64,000 nt of DNA from Chryseobacterium joostei (GTDB taxonomy: Bacteria; Bacteroidota; Bacteroidia; Flavobacteriales; Weeksellaceae), in the NCBI RefSeq assembly GCF_003815775.1, contig NZ_CP033926.1, positions 124,001-188,000 of the forward strand. Direction: 5' to 3'. Shown in pieces: positions 25,988 through 35,782 of this stretch (its first letter is position 1; each line of letters opens with the position of its first letter). Under the pieces are notes generated by a model. It was not told where the DNA came from. It was given only the letters and a program-made list of their open reading frames with translations, and searched no databases. The position numbers were made by a program, and so were the translations under genes.

Positions 25988-26587
25988 ATGGAAAACATGA
26001 AAAAATGGTTCAGAAGCAATTGGTCTACAGTAATCTTTGCCATTGCTTTAATCATATTGTTAGTAAGTCCGGATGCCAAGGCATGGCTCATGAGACAGGT
26101 AGCTTCTACAGGCTTATTGAATTCCAAAATATCAGAACCCAAAGCTAAAAATACCAGTATTGTACCCTCAGTTTCTTACACTGATTTTACCATAAAAGAT
26201 GAAATGGGAACTGTGACAAGTGTATCAAAATTGAAAGGTAAAGTGGTTTTTATCAACTTTTGGGCATCATGGTGTCCTCCGTGCCGTGCAGAATTTCCCT
26301 CCATACAGCAGTTTTATGAAAAGTACCGTTCAAATTCTAATATGGCTTTTCTGACAATCAATTTGGATGACGATCTGGCATTGGGAAAATCTTATCTGAA
26401 AGAAAAAGGCTTTACCGTTCCATTTTTGACCCCGGCAGGCTCCATTCCAAAGGAAATCTATGGAGGATCATTGCCTACCACTGTGGTTTTGGATAAGAAT
26501 GGTGAAATCCGTTTCCATCATACAGGATTGGCTGATTATAGTAAGGCTTCTTTTTACGACCAAATTGATCAACTTTTAAAAGAATAA
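25988..26587 (+). CDS. TlpA/ResA-like membrane-anchored thioredoxin
   Basis: 199 residues. An uncleaved N-terminal membrane helix (about 13-28) anchors a periplasmic thioredoxin domain of the AhpC/TSA-Redoxin type. The active site is WASWCPPCR (Cys96, Cys99) followed by the cis-proline region GGSLPTTVVLDKNGEI. Proteins of this class reduce disulfides in the periplasm, for instance for cytochrome maturation; the partner here is unknown. The following gene overlaps by one base (TAATG), which suggests translational coupling. Confidence 0.9.
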   Translation: MENMKKWFRSNWSTVIFAIALIILLVSPDAKAWLMRQVASTGLLNSKISEPKAKNTSIVPSVSYTDFTIKDEMGTVTSVSKLKGKVVFINFWASWCPPCRAEFPSIQQFYEKYRSNSNMAFLTINLDDDLALGKSYLKEKGFTVPFLTPAGSIPKEIYGGSLPTTVVLDKNGEIRFHHTGLADYSKASFYDQIDQLLKE

Positions 26588-27081
26588 TGCCGATGCTATC
26601 CTTTAAAATACTAACCATTAAGGAAATGGAAACCGAAATTTTAAAAGAAAAACAAGCCATGCAAAATTTCCCAAAAACTACCGATTTTCCTTTTTCTGAA
26701 CTTTATAGAAAACTGGCTACTCAAATAAAAACGATGGAGATTGCATCAGAAGCTATTTTATATAATTCTGTGGATGCAGTTAATGAAAATAAAGAATTTG
26801 TATTGAAAGAGTATTGGTGTTTTGCAGGAAATGGACAAGGAGACCAGTGGTTTTTGGATAAAAACGGGAATATTTTTTTCTACGACCATGATTATGATGA
26901 AAGTCTGGAACCCATGAATATCAATTTTGAGCAATGGTTACAAATGGCATTTGTGATTAAACAGCTGGATAACTATTTTGATGGGCATGATGATATTTCA
27001 GAATCCGTTAAGCAGAAATTTTATGAAACAATGGATCTCATTCAGCCTGGACTGAGTGAAAAATATCCGTTCACATTTTAA
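26587..27081 (+). CDS. SMI1/KNR4 (SUKH)-like protein
   Basis: 164 residues with a SUKH-type second half: EYWCFAGNGQGDQWFLDKNG, then NIFFYDHDYDESLEPMNINF, the usual run in which a G-x-G-D core is followed by an acidic strand and a final helix (EQWLQMAFVIKQL). SUKH proteins are often immunity proteins to contact-dependent or secreted toxins. No toxin gene is present nearby. The start overlaps the thioredoxin stop by one base, so the two are coupled. Confidence 0.6.
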   Translation: MPMLSFKILTIKEMETEILKEKQAMQNFPKTTDFPFSELYRKLATQIKTMEIASEAILYNSVDAVNENKEFVLKEYWCFAGNGQGDQWFLDKNGNIFFYDHDYDESLEPMNINFEQWLQMAFVIKQLDNYFDGHDDISESVKQKFYETMDLIQPGLSEKYPFTF

Positions 27082-27166
27082 AGTCAGATAGTTCTCAAGG
27101 TTGTAAAACCCAATAAGATCGATTATTTTTGAATCAAACGAATACATTCAAACATTAGATATCACA

Positions 27167-27889
27167 ATGAATATTTCAACACTAGAACAAAAATACAACT
27201 TCAAATATCCCGAAATCTACAGACAGCTATCCAAAAATAATATGCTGGATTGGGGTGAATCCGGATCAAATTGGTATCGTACAACCTTTCCGGAACTAAA
27301 GAAAAACCCACCATTGCTTTTATTTGGATATGATATTGAAATCTGGAATAATCCACAGTTTGTTGAGGCTTCGATAGATGAAATGTCAGATGAAGAAGAC
27401 TATAGAAACATCCATTCGGGATATCAGTTTGTACCTTTTGCAAAGAATGGAGCCGGAGATTTGTACGCCTTTCAGTTTGATTTACAAAATGATGGGGAAG
27501 TTCCGGTTACCTTTATTCCTCACGATGACGAAGAGGCTGAAGTAGTAGCCAAAAATTTTCAGGATTTTATTTTCCGTCAGCTTTTGGAAGCCATTACTGA
27601 GATTGATGAAGACTCTATGTTCTATGAAGATGAGGAAGAGGACATGAAGCAGAATCTATTCAATCAATTGAAAACCCATGAGCCTTATTTAAGCTCCAGA
27701 CAGATAGAAATTCTTCAGGATATCTATCAGAGAGATATCTTTGAATATACCTACAAAGTTCCCAATGGCCATACTTTTGAAGCAGAAGGCTTGGTTACCT
27801 TTGATGAGGTGGAGAAAATTCTAAACGATGAGATTGGTTTTGAACTGCTCAATAAAAAATTTAATTATACCAAAACTTGGAACAGTTAA
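27167..27889 (+). CDS. SMI1/KNR4 family protein with C-terminal extension
   Basis: 240 residues. The N-terminal 140 residues are a SUKH domain: LEQKYNFKYPEIYRQLSKNN, the LLLFGYDIE strand, then FVPFAKNGAGDLYAFQFD with the conserved Gly-x-Gly-Asp. A highly acidic linker (DEDSMFYEDEEED) leads to a C-terminal helical domain of about 90 residues of unknown type (LSSRQIEILQDIYQRDIF). Possible roles include immunity or regulation. It follows the other SUKH gene by 85 bp. Confidence 0.8.
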   Translation: MNISTLEQKYNFKYPEIYRQLSKNNMLDWGESGSNWYRTTFPELKKNPPLLLFGYDIEIWNNPQFVEASIDEMSDEEDYRNIHSGYQFVPFAKNGAGDLYAFQFDLQNDGEVPVTFIPHDDEEAEVVAKNFQDFIFRQLLEAITEIDEDSMFYEDEEEDMKQNLFNQLKTHEPYLSSRQIEILQDIYQRDIFEYTYKVPNGHTFEAEGLVTFDEVEKILNDEIGFELLNKKFNYTKTWNS

Positions 27890-27962
27890 AAATAACATAT
27901 TTGAAACTGAAAAGGAGAAGTGGAGACCACTGTTGTTAAATAATCATTCAGTAAAATCCTGT

Positions 27963-27996
27963 AACCAACCTTCAGAGTACATCTGGAGGTTTTTTC
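27963..27996 (+). terminator. Terminator after SUKH genes
   Basis: AACCAACCTTCAGA folds with TCTGGAGGTT (one G-T pair), followed by T6. Confidence 0.75.
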
Positions 27997-28024
27997 TTAC
28001 CTTTATATAACCTAACTTGAACGT

Positions 28025-28813
28025 ATGAATATTCAGTTGTTTTCAAAAAATGCTTTGGTAGGAGGAGCTACACAGGGTATAGGGGCAGGAATTGCCTTTG
28101 AACTTGCAAAATCTGGTGCCAATGTTACAGTAATGTCCAGAAATGAGGCTAAACTTAAGGATTTTGTATCCACATTACCAGTCTTAAATTCAGATCATAA
28201 ACATAAATATTTGGTTGCCGATTTTTCAGACTTTGAAAACTACAGGAAATTGATTGCAGGGTATTTTAATGATCACTCAATAGATATTCTGGTCAATAAT
28301 ACCAATGGTCCGGAACCTGGCTTAGCAATAGAAAAAAATACAGAAGATTATCAAACAGCATTTGATCTTCTCTTTAAAACCGTTTGCGAAACAACACTAT
28401 TGGCCTTACCTCACATGATAAAGCAGAAAAATGGCCGCATCATTAATGTTTCCTCGCTTTCCGTGAAAGAACCCATTGGTAATCTGGCGCTTTCTAATTC
28501 CATTCGTTCAGCAGTAATGGCCTGGGCAAAAACCTTATCCAATGAAGTGGCGCAGCATAATATTACTGTAAATAATGTTTTAACAGGGTATTTTGATACA
28601 GCGCGCATTCAAAATCTGATTGGCCATGAAGCAGAAAGAACAAATACCTCAGTGGATGAAATAAAAAATACCAGAGAGAGTAAAATCCCAATGAAAAGAT
28701 TTGGAAAACCCGAAGAATATGGTCATCTGGTAACTTTTTTATCTTCTGATTATGCTGCCTATCTTACCGGAGCAAACATTCCTTTGGATGGAGGCTTGAA
28801 TAATACTTATTAA
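28025..28813 (+). CDS. Atypical SDR family protein (beta-ketoacyl reductase-like)
   Basis: 262 residues with a Rossmann fold: the nucleotide-binding loop is VGGATQGIGAGIA (about residues 12-24), the NNTNG motif replaces NNAG (91-95), and the catalytic Ser is in INVSSLSV. The usual Tyr-x3-Lys is absent: Ser157 and Arg161 stand where they belong (LALSNSIRSAVMAWAKTL). This substitution is known in the BKR-like subgroup of SDRs, so the protein may be a real reductase with altered chemistry or a non-catalytic one. The closing DGGLNNTY fits the family. Monocistronic. Confidence 0.87.
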   Translation: MNIQLFSKNALVGGATQGIGAGIAFELAKSGANVTVMSRNEAKLKDFVSTLPVLNSDHKHKYLVADFSDFENYRKLIAGYFNDHSIDILVNNTNGPEPGLAIEKNTEDYQTAFDLLFKTVCETTLLALPHMIKQKNGRIINVSSLSVKEPIGNLALSNSIRSAVMAWAKTLSNEVAQHNITVNNVLTGYFDTARIQNLIGHEAERTNTSVDEIKNTRESKIPMKRFGKPEEYGHLVTFLSSDYAAYLTGANIPLDGGLNNTY

Positions 28814-28887
28814 AATCAATTATTTTATAATTTTCATGTAATAAACCCTTTCCATCAGTTGTCTTATTAATTATTGGAAAATATTAT

Positions 28888-31800
28888 ATGAAAAACTGGT
28901 CTTTTAAAAAATGGAACACCGTAACGGGATGGTTCCTTTTCGGTATTGCTTTTATTACCTATCTCTCTACCATAGAGCATTCGCTTAGTTTTTGGGATTG
29001 TGGAGAGTATATTTCCTCAGCTGTTAAACTTGAAGTAACCCATGCCCCGGGAGCCGCCTTATTCCAGATTATGGGAGCTGTGGCGAGTATTTTTGCATTA
29101 GGAAATTCAGAAAACTATTCTCTGGTAATCAATGCAATGTCAGCTCTTTTTAGTGCATTTACTATTTTGTTCCTGTTTTGGACCATTACCCATTTTTTAA
29201 GAAGACTTTTAAATAAGGATTTTGAAGAAATTTCCAGACATCAGGAGATTTCTATTCTGTTTGCAGGAGCAATCGGGGCTTTATGTTTTACATTCTCAGA
29301 TACTTTCTGGTTCTCTGCAGTGGAGGGGGAAGTATACTCCATGGCCTCCCTATTTATTGCGTTATTGGTCTGGCTCATTACCAAATGGGAAAACGAATAT
29401 CAGGCAGCAGATAATGAACGATGGATTATTCTTATTTTCTTTATGATAGGCCTTTCGGTTGGGGTACATATGATGTGCATGCTGTCAATTCCTGCGATCT
29501 GTCTGGTGTATTATGCCAGAAACTATACATTCACCTGGAAGAGTTTTATAATTGCTAATCTGGTAACCCTTGGTGTGTTAACCATTGTGTTTAAGATTAT
29601 TTTTCCTTTGATCATGACGATGTTTGGACAGTTGGAAATTTTCTTTGTCAACGGATTAGGACTTCCTTTTCATTCAGGAACCATAGCTGCATTTATGATA
29701 ATGGCTGCAATGAGTTTCTTTCTGATTAAATATGCCCGAAAAACCAAGAAGAATATTTATCAAACCATCGTTTTATCGGTTGTATACATGATTATTGGTT
29801 TTTCTTGTTGGCTGGTAATCCCGATCAGGGCTAATGCCAATCCTCCAATGAACCTTAACGATCCTGATACGGCAATTGGGATGAAAGATTATTACAACAG
29901 AGAGCAATACGGTGATTGGCCAACCATCTACGGACAAAACTATACGGCTGCCCTTGACAGGAAAGGACTTGAAAAAAATGAAGACGGCAGCTACAAAAGA
30001 AAAATAACCGGTGACATTTATGAAAAGGATGAAAAAACAAAAACTTACAGAAAAACCGGGGAAAGATTCAACTATGTTTTCAGTAAGTCACATATAAGTT
30101 TTATGCCAAGGATGTTCAGTGAAGATAAGGAAGTAACGGCTAATTATATTGCCATGTATGGAGCTCCTGATTTTACGTTCAATTATGATAATGAGGAAGT
30201 TGCAGACAATCCGCAGGCAAAGCAAATTTTCGATGAATTGAGAACCAAATATGAAAATAAGACCATTACAGCAGAAGATTATCTAAAAGTAAAGCCTTAT
30301 GATCTTATCAATGTGCAAAGGCCTTCATTTGCACAAAATATGGACTATTTTATTACCTTTCAGAATGGATATTATTTTGTAAGATACCTCATGTGGAACT
30401 TCGTGGGAAGGCAAAATGATCTACAGGGTCATATGGAAAACACGCACGGAAATTGGATCTCCGGATTCTCCTTTATAGATAATGCTTTGTTGGGAAATCA
30501 GGATCATATGCCGGCCAAATTTAAGAATGAAAGCACGGTGAAATTCTTCTTTTTACCACTTATTTTAGGTTTGATTGGTTTCTTTTTCCAGCTAAATAAG
30601 GATTTTAGAAGATTTTATGCAATTCTTTCATTGTTTATTCTGACCAGCTTTGGAATTGTTTTTTATACAGGAGTGAAACCGTTTGAAGTAAGAGAAAGAG
30701 ATTATGCAATGGTGGGATCTTTCTATGCTTTTGCTATCTGGATCGGGTTGGGAGCAGGAGCAATTCTATGGTTCCTGCAATCCAAGATCAAATCGAATGG
30801 AGCTAATGTGGCAGTAGGAATAGTCTTATTAGGAATTCCTTTTATGATGGGCTTCCAAAACTATACCTCTCACGATCGAAGCAAAAAGAGTGCAGCGTAT
30901 GACTCTGCCTATTCATTTCTTAAATCTTTACCTAAAAATGATATCTTCATTATCTATGGAGACAACGATACTTTTCCTACATGGGCAATTCAGGAAACAG
31001 AAAGATTCAGGGATGATGTGAAAACAGTCAACTTCACCCTTTTAGCCACGCCTTGGAGTATCGATCAGGTAAAAAGAAGAACCTACAATGCAATGGGAAT
31101 TCCGGGAGAATTAACCCATGAAGAATATAGAGACGGAGTAAATGATCAGGTTTATCTGATGAAAAAGGATGATTGGGAGGGACTTTTTGCCATGTTAAAA
31201 GAACAAGGTGCTCCTGATACGGAATTTCAAACGTTTAGAAAGTATCTGACGCAGGATTCTATGACTTTGAAAGAGGCCATGCAGTTTCTTAAGTTAAAAT
31301 CTGCTGAAAAAGACGAACTGTTGAAAATGTACTTCGGAGAAAAGGAGTATGAAAAATACAATATTATTCCTGTCAATAAATTTATTCTTCCCGTAAACAA
31401 GGAAAATGCGGTGAAGTCAGGAATTATTAATCCGAAAGATCTTCCAGATGCAGTGGATCATATCATGATTAATTATGAAGCCCATACTCTTTACAAAAGC
31501 AATCTTATGATGCTGGATATGTTGGCTAACTTCGATTGGAAACGACCTATTAATTTCTCATCAGGTGGACTCTATGATAGTGAAAATATTTTTTATCTGG
31601 ATGATTATCTGCAGTTTGATGGATTCAGTTACAGACTGGTTCCTATTCATACGCCACAAGGTCCGGATGGAGATAAAGGCAGGGTAGATGCGAATTCTCT
31701 TTATAACGTGGTGAAAAACTTTAAATGGGGTAATTTTAAAGATCTCAGTATTTATTATGATGAAACTGCTACTTCCAATATTATAGGTTACAGAATGTCG

Positions 31801-32373
31801 GTAAGCAGAGCCGCTTCTGCGCTTGTTCTCAATGGACAGAAAGCTAAGGCACAGGAATTATTAGATCTTGTAGCTAAGGAAATTCCCGTTGAAAAATACA
31901 ATGATCCACGTTCATTGAGTTCTATTGTAACCGCTTATATCGTTGCTGGAGAAGAGCAAAAGGGAATTCAGTTGGCAGAAAAACTTAAAAAAGGAATATT
32001 TGATGAGTATGATTATTATCTGAAACTCTCTCCGTCATTTCAAGCCGCTGCCAGAAGGCAGATGAGAACAAAACCGATGGAATATGCACTTGTCATTTCA
32101 GCAGTTACAGAAGGATACAGAAGATTGGGACAGAATGAGAAAGCACATGCCTATCTGCTAAAATCTGTGGAGCCAATTGATCAGAAATTCAATGTCTTTA
32201 TAAAAAGTCTTCAGCAAATGGATAAAGAAAAAGCAATGAAAGAATCTGAAAATGTTCAGCAGATTACCCCTTTCTATCAATATTTGTTTGACGTAATGAA
32301 GCCTTTTGATTCTGCCTATTCAAAGAAGAAAGAAGAGCAGATTACCACAGCCATGATTAGGGCTACACAGTAA
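28888..32373 (+). CDS. DUF2723 family membrane protein (GT-C type, TMEM260-like)
   Basis: 1161 residues. The first 670 contain about a dozen transmembrane helices. The first loop carries the acidic motif SLSFWDCGEYISSAVKLEV, then THAPGAALFQI, expected of a GT-C glycosyltransferase. This matches DUF2723, homologous to the eukaryotic TMEM260 O-mannosyltransferase. The C-terminal 400 residues form a soluble domain that includes FIIYGDNDTFPTWAIQETER and, near the end, TPR-like helices. Most Bacteroidota carry this protein. A role in protein or lipid glycosylation at the membrane is likely, but the donor and acceptor are not known. Monocistronic with a strong terminator. Confidence 0.9.
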   Translation: MKNWSFKKWNTVTGWFLFGIAFITYLSTIEHSLSFWDCGEYISSAVKLEVTHAPGAALFQIMGAVASIFALGNSENYSLVINAMSALFSAFTILFLFWTITHFLRRLLNKDFEEISRHQEISILFAGAIGALCFTFSDTFWFSAVEGEVYSMASLFIALLVWLITKWENEYQAADNERWIILIFFMIGLSVGVHMMCMLSIPAICLVYYARNYTFTWKSFIIANLVTLGVLTIVFKIIFPLIMTMFGQLEIFFVNGLGLPFHSGTIAAFMIMAAMSFFLIKYARKTKKNIYQTIVLSVVYMIIGFSCWLVIPIRANANPPMNLNDPDTAIGMKDYYNREQYGDWPTIYGQNYTAALDRKGLEKNEDGSYKRKITGDIYEKDEKTKTYRKTGERFNYVFSKSHISFMPRMFSEDKEVTANYIAMYGAPDFTFNYDNEEVADNPQAKQIFDELRTKYENKTITAEDYLKVKPYDLINVQRPSFAQNMDYFITFQNGYYFVRYLMWNFVGRQNDLQGHMENTHGNWISGFSFIDNALLGNQDHMPAKFKNESTVKFFFLPLILGLIGFFFQLNKDFRRFYAILSLFILTSFGIVFYTGVKPFEVRERDYAMVGSFYAFAIWIGLGAGAILWFLQSKIKSNGANVAVGIVLLGIPFMMGFQNYTSHDRSKKSAAYDSAYSFLKSLPKNDIFIIYGDNDTFPTWAIQETERFRDDVKTVNFTLLATPWSIDQVKRRTYNAMGIPGELTHEEYRDGVNDQVYLMKKDDWEGLFAMLKEQGAPDTEFQTFRKYLTQDSMTLKEAMQFLKLKSAEKDELLKMYFGEKEYEKYNIIPVNKFILPVNKENAVKSGIINPKDLPDAVDHIMINYEAHTLYKSNLMMLDMLANFDWKRPINFSSGGLYDSENIFYLDDYLQFDGFSYRLVPIHTPQGPDGDKGRVDANSLYNVVKNFKWGNFKDLSIYYDETATSNIIGYRMSVSRAASALVLNGQKAKAQELLDLVAKEIPVEKYNDPRSLSSIVTAYIVAGEEQKGIQLAEKLKKGIFDEYDYYLKLSPSFQAAARRQMRTKPMEYALVISAVTEGYRRLGQNEKAHAYLLKSVEPIDQKFNVFIKSLQQMDKEKAMKESENVQQITPFYQYLFDVMKPFDSAYSKKKEEQITTAMIRATQ

Positions 32374-32395
32374 TAAGAACATCAGCTTAATGATA

Positions 32396-32432
32396 AAAAA
32401 GCCTTTAAATATTGAATTTAAAGGCTTTTTTG
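32396..32432 (+). terminator. Terminator after DUF2723 gene
   Basis: AAAAAGCCTTTAAAT pairs with ATTTAAAGGCTTTTTT around a short loop. It can also end the convergent AraC gene. Confidence 0.92.
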
Positions 32433-32460
32433 TATGGTAATGATATCTTACACAGAACAT

Positions 32461-33258
32461 TTAAAAAGCCTTACTGCTTTTTCTAAGGTCAGACGGTCTG
32501 GATTGGGTAAACTCATGAAAAGTATCACTGAATGCACTAATGGAGCTATAACCCACATCATCTGCAATTTCGTTAATAGATTTATCCGTATTTAAAAGCA
32601 GTTCAATTGCCTTGATGATTCTTAATGTTTTTAGATATTGAAGAAAGGAAATATTCATATCGGCCTTAAACAGACGGGACATGGAGCGTTCACTCAGCCC
32701 GAATCTGGCACTTACATTACCTAGTGTAAGCTTTTCCCCGATATTCCATTCGAGATAAGAGACGATTCTCATCATCTGTTTATTGTGGGTAGCAGGAAGA
32801 ATGATAGGCAGGGGCTGATTGTGAGTTTTGGGAAGTATTTTTTTTAAAGCTACTAGAAATTCAAAATTTTCGTCCTTTTCCGTAACATGCTTCTCATCCC
32901 ATATCTCTGAGTATTTAATCATTTGAATCAAAAGTTCTGATGCCGGATAAATCCCCAGCCTGCCATAGAAAGGATCAGAAATATCATCATGGGCATAAAA
33001 ATAAAGAGAACGAAGGACCGTAGCTGTATGCCCGATCTCTAAAATATGTTCCATCCCTTGTGGAATCCAGAAAAAATGTCTGGCAGGTACCACATACGTT
33101 CTATTGTCAATTGTAATATAGGCGATACCACCCTCTACATAGCTCAATTGTCCTTTTGTATGCTTATGAAAAGGAATTAGTTTTTCTGATTTTTCGTGCA
33201 TTACAAATACACTTTTATCATGTTTATCTATATCCGGTAGTGCTGCAATTAATCCCAT
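32461..33258 (-). CDS. AraC family regulator with cupin sensor domain
   Basis: 265 residues. An N-terminal cupin (LIPFHKHTKGQLSYVEGGIA, then VPARHFFWIPQGMEHIL) is the likely ligand-binding part. The C-terminal two-HTH AraC domain covers about residues 165-262 (NVSARFGLSERSMSRLFKAD, then INEIADDVGYSSISAFSDTF). It is divergent from the TolC/HlyD/MFS efflux operon, with 132 bp between the starts, and most probably controls it. The inducer is unknown. Confidence 0.9.
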   Translation of the reverse strand: MGLIAALPDIDKHDKSVFVMHEKSEKLIPFHKHTKGQLSYVEGGIAYITIDNRTYVVPARHFFWIPQGMEHILEIGHTATVLRSLYFYAHDDISDPFYGRLGIYPASELLIQMIKYSEIWDEKHVTEKDENFEFLVALKKILPKTHNQPLPIILPATHNKQMMRIVSYLEWNIGEKLTLGNVSARFGLSERSMSRLFKADMNISFLQYLKTLRIIKAIELLLNTDKSINEIADDVGYSSISAFSDTFHEFTQSRPSDLRKSSKAF

Positions 33259-33390
33259 AAAAAATGAAAATACTAAAGAAAATGCAAATATACGTATTTG
33301 GCCGGAATCATGTAAAACTTGACTATTTTAGATAAAAGAGATGTCTGAATTGGAGAGTAACTTTGCAGAGCAATAATTCGAAAAATCCCG

Positions 33391-34713
33391 ATGAAAATTT
33401 ATCTTACCGGATTGCTGATGCTGGGAACTTCCTACACTATATCAGCCCATACAGGCAATCCACGAAATGATACCATCCGTCTCTCCCTAAAAGATGCATG
33501 GCAAAAAGCTGAAGAAAACAGCCGTCATATTAAAATCAATACCATCAATGTAGACATCGCCGAAGCTGAAGTAAAAGACGCCAAAAGGGAAAGACTTCCG
33601 GAAATAGAAGTTAAAGGATCCGCAGAAAAAGCATCCAATATCCCAATTTATGAAAATGGTATTTTTTCAAAACCTACCCAACATGAAGTAATTCATACAC
33701 TTTACAGAGCAGGAGCAGATTTTTATCTGAATATTTATAACGGAAATAAGCTGAACCTTAAGATTAAGGAAAATAAAACGCTTCAAAAAGTAAAAGAAAT
33801 TCAAAAAGAGCAGGCCATTTCTGATATTCATTACAAAACGGCAAGTCTTTATCTTGAACTACAGAAAACTTTCATCTTCAGGAATCTTATTAAGCAGGAT
33901 ATTGCAGATCAAAAAGTCCAGCTTAAAGAGATACAGGCTCTTTATAAAAATGGAGTAGTTCTGAAAAGTGATGTTTTAAGAATAGAACTGGAACTTTCCA
34001 AAAGAAAAATGACCTTGGTGACCATTGAGAATGATATTCTCATTGCCATGCAAAAGCTGAATATTATTTTAGGTGTTCCGGATGATCAGGTTGTTATTCC
34101 TGAGGCTCCGTTCAGTCAATGGAATGAAAATACAACCTATGCGGAATACCTGAAACTGGCTTTGGATCATTCTTTCAATTATCATGTTTCAGAACAGCAA
34201 ACTGAACTGAGCAAGATTAAACTGAAGCAGGTAAAAGCCAATTTAAGTCCTAAAATTGGAATGTATGGAGAATTTTATTATGCCAACCCTCAGATTTTTC
34301 TTTATCCATATAATCCATACTGGTACTCACTGGGAATTGTGGGAATTAAGGCTTCATTTTCCATTTCTTCTCTTTATCACAATACCCAAAAAGTAAAAGC
34401 GGCAGCACTGGAATTTGAAAAAGAAGAGGAGGTACACAAGGATACAGAGGATAAAGTAAGACAACAGGTAAAAGAAGCCTATTTAAGATATCAGGAAGCC
34501 CTTGAACAGATAAAAGTTGCTGAAACCAATGTGGTTCAGGCGAAAGAAAATGCAAGAATCATCAAAAATACCTATTTCAATCAAACTTCTCTTATAACAG
34601 AACTTCTGGATGCTGATATACAGGTTCTTCAGACAAAATTTGAATTGGAGGCTGCAAAGATTATGGCACAGAACAATTATTATTTACTACAAAATATTAC
34701 AGGCGTTTTATAA
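33391..34713 (+). CDS. TolC family outer membrane efflux protein
   Basis: 440 residues. A signal peptide ends near ISAH, followed by two OEP repeats: long alpha-helical hairpins (NSRHIKINTINVDIAEAEVK, QEKDKVRQQ-like helices) and the short beta segments of the trimeric channel. It forms the outer-membrane duct of a tripartite exporter with the two downstream genes. The start of HlyD lies 4 bp after its stop, so the three genes form an operon. A TAACTTTG box lies at 33358-33365 just upstream, without a good -33 element, which fits an activated promoter under the divergent AraC regulator. Confidence 0.92.
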   Translation: MKIYLTGLLMLGTSYTISAHTGNPRNDTIRLSLKDAWQKAEENSRHIKINTINVDIAEAEVKDAKRERLPEIEVKGSAEKASNIPIYENGIFSKPTQHEVIHTLYRAGADFYLNIYNGNKLNLKIKENKTLQKVKEIQKEQAISDIHYKTASLYLELQKTFIFRNLIKQDIADQKVQLKEIQALYKNGVVLKSDVLRIELELSKRKMTLVTIENDILIAMQKLNIILGVPDDQVVIPEAPFSQWNENTTYAEYLKLALDHSFNYHVSEQQTELSKIKLKQVKANLSPKIGMYGEFYYANPQIFLYPYNPYWYSLGIVGIKASFSISSLYHNTQKVKAAALEFEKEEEVHKDTEDKVRQQVKEAYLRYQEALEQIKVAETNVVQAKENARIIKNTYFNQTSLITELLDADIQVLQTKFELEAAKIMAQNNYYLLQNITGVL

Positions 34714-34717
34714 TACA

Positions 34718-35782
34718 ATGAAAAAAAAATATACTCCCACTGATAGAATCATTACAAAAGTAACAGGATGGATTTCCGTTTTAATCGTTGCTGCATTGGC
34801 CGTTTGGGGCGGTTTTACCCTTAAAAATTATTATCAATATGAGCAAACCAATGATGCTCAAGTTCAGGAATATGTAAATCCTGTTATTTCCAGAGCTGGT
34901 GGATTTATTGTTGCGGTGAAGTTTGAAGAAAATCAGGAAGTGAAGAAAGGAGACACTCTTTTACTGATTGATAATCGTGAATATGTACTTCAGCAAAAAC
35001 AAACCCAGGCAGCCCTTCAGAAAGCCCGTGCAGAACTAAGAGTGTTGGAAAGTAATACCGGTACCACAGAAAAAGAAGCCGCCTCGGCTCAGGCTCAGGT
35101 AGATGCCAATAAAGCAAAGGTCTGGAAACAGCAACTTGATTATAACAGATACAAGAAGCTTTATGATGAAGAATCTGCTACAAAACAACGATTAGAAGAT
35201 GTAAAAGCAACTCTGGACGTCAATGAAAGCGAATATAAATCCTCTCAGGACAACTATGCTGCATCCATGTCTAAAATCAATGATATACAAAGTGAGAAAG
35301 CTGTTGTACAGGCAGAAATTGCCAGACTGGAAGCATTATTGGATCGCCATAAACTGGATGTAACCTATACCGCAGTTACCGCCGCATACGATGGAAGAAT
35401 GGGTCGTAGAACCGTTGAAATAGGACAAATGATTGATGCCGGAGAAACCCTTGCCTTTATCGTGAATAATGAAACCGATAAATGGGTAGTTGCAAATTAC
35501 AAGGAAACACAAATTAAGGATATGCATATTGGAGATCATGTGAAAATTGTAGCGGATTCTTATCCCGACAGAGAATTTCAGGGAACCATTATCTCATTGT
35601 CACCAGCAACAGGGTCTAGTTTTTCCCTTTTGCCTCCTGATAATTCCACCGGAAACTATGTGAAAATTGTACAGCGTATTCCTGTAAGAATCAAGGTGGA
35701 CGGACAAAGAAAAGAGATAGATGTCCTGAAATTAGGAATGAATGTAAATGTATACGCCAATAAAAAGCATTCCAATGGCTAA
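34718..35782 (+). CDS. HlyD/EmrA family membrane fusion protein
   Basis: 354 residues from the ATG four bases after the tolC-like stop. An N-terminal membrane helix (about 14-34) is followed by a biotinyl-lipoyl-like half motif (AGGFIVAVKFEENQEVKKGD), then a long coiled-coil hairpin (about residues 90-215) and the second lipoyl half with the beta barrel (TAAYDGRMGRRTVEIGQMI, NYKETQIKDMHIGDHVKI). It links the inner-membrane MFS pump to the outer-membrane channel. Its stop overlaps the MFS start by 8 bp. Confidence 0.93.
   Translation: MKKKYTPTDRIITKVTGWISVLIVAALAVWGGFTLKNYYQYEQTNDAQVQEYVNPVISRAGGFIVAVKFEENQEVKKGDTLLLIDNREYVLQQKQTQAALQKARAELRVLESNTGTTEKEAASAQAQVDANKAKVWKQQLDYNRYKKLYDEESATKQRLEDVKATLDVNESEYKSSQDNYAASMSKINDIQSEKAVVQAEIARLEALLDRHKLDVTYTAVTAAYDGRMGRRTVEIGQMIDAGETLAFIVNNETDKWVVANYKETQIKDMHIGDHVKIVADSYPDREFQGTIISLSPATGSSFSLLPPDNSTGNYVKIVQRIPVRIKVDGQRKEIDVLKLGMNVNVYANKKHSNG

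Noticed and set aside
34610..34717. Longer N-terminus for the HlyD-like protein
   Set aside because: It would overlap the end of the TolC gene by over 100 bp; the ATG at 34718 gives the normal short cytoplasmic tail and membrane helix.
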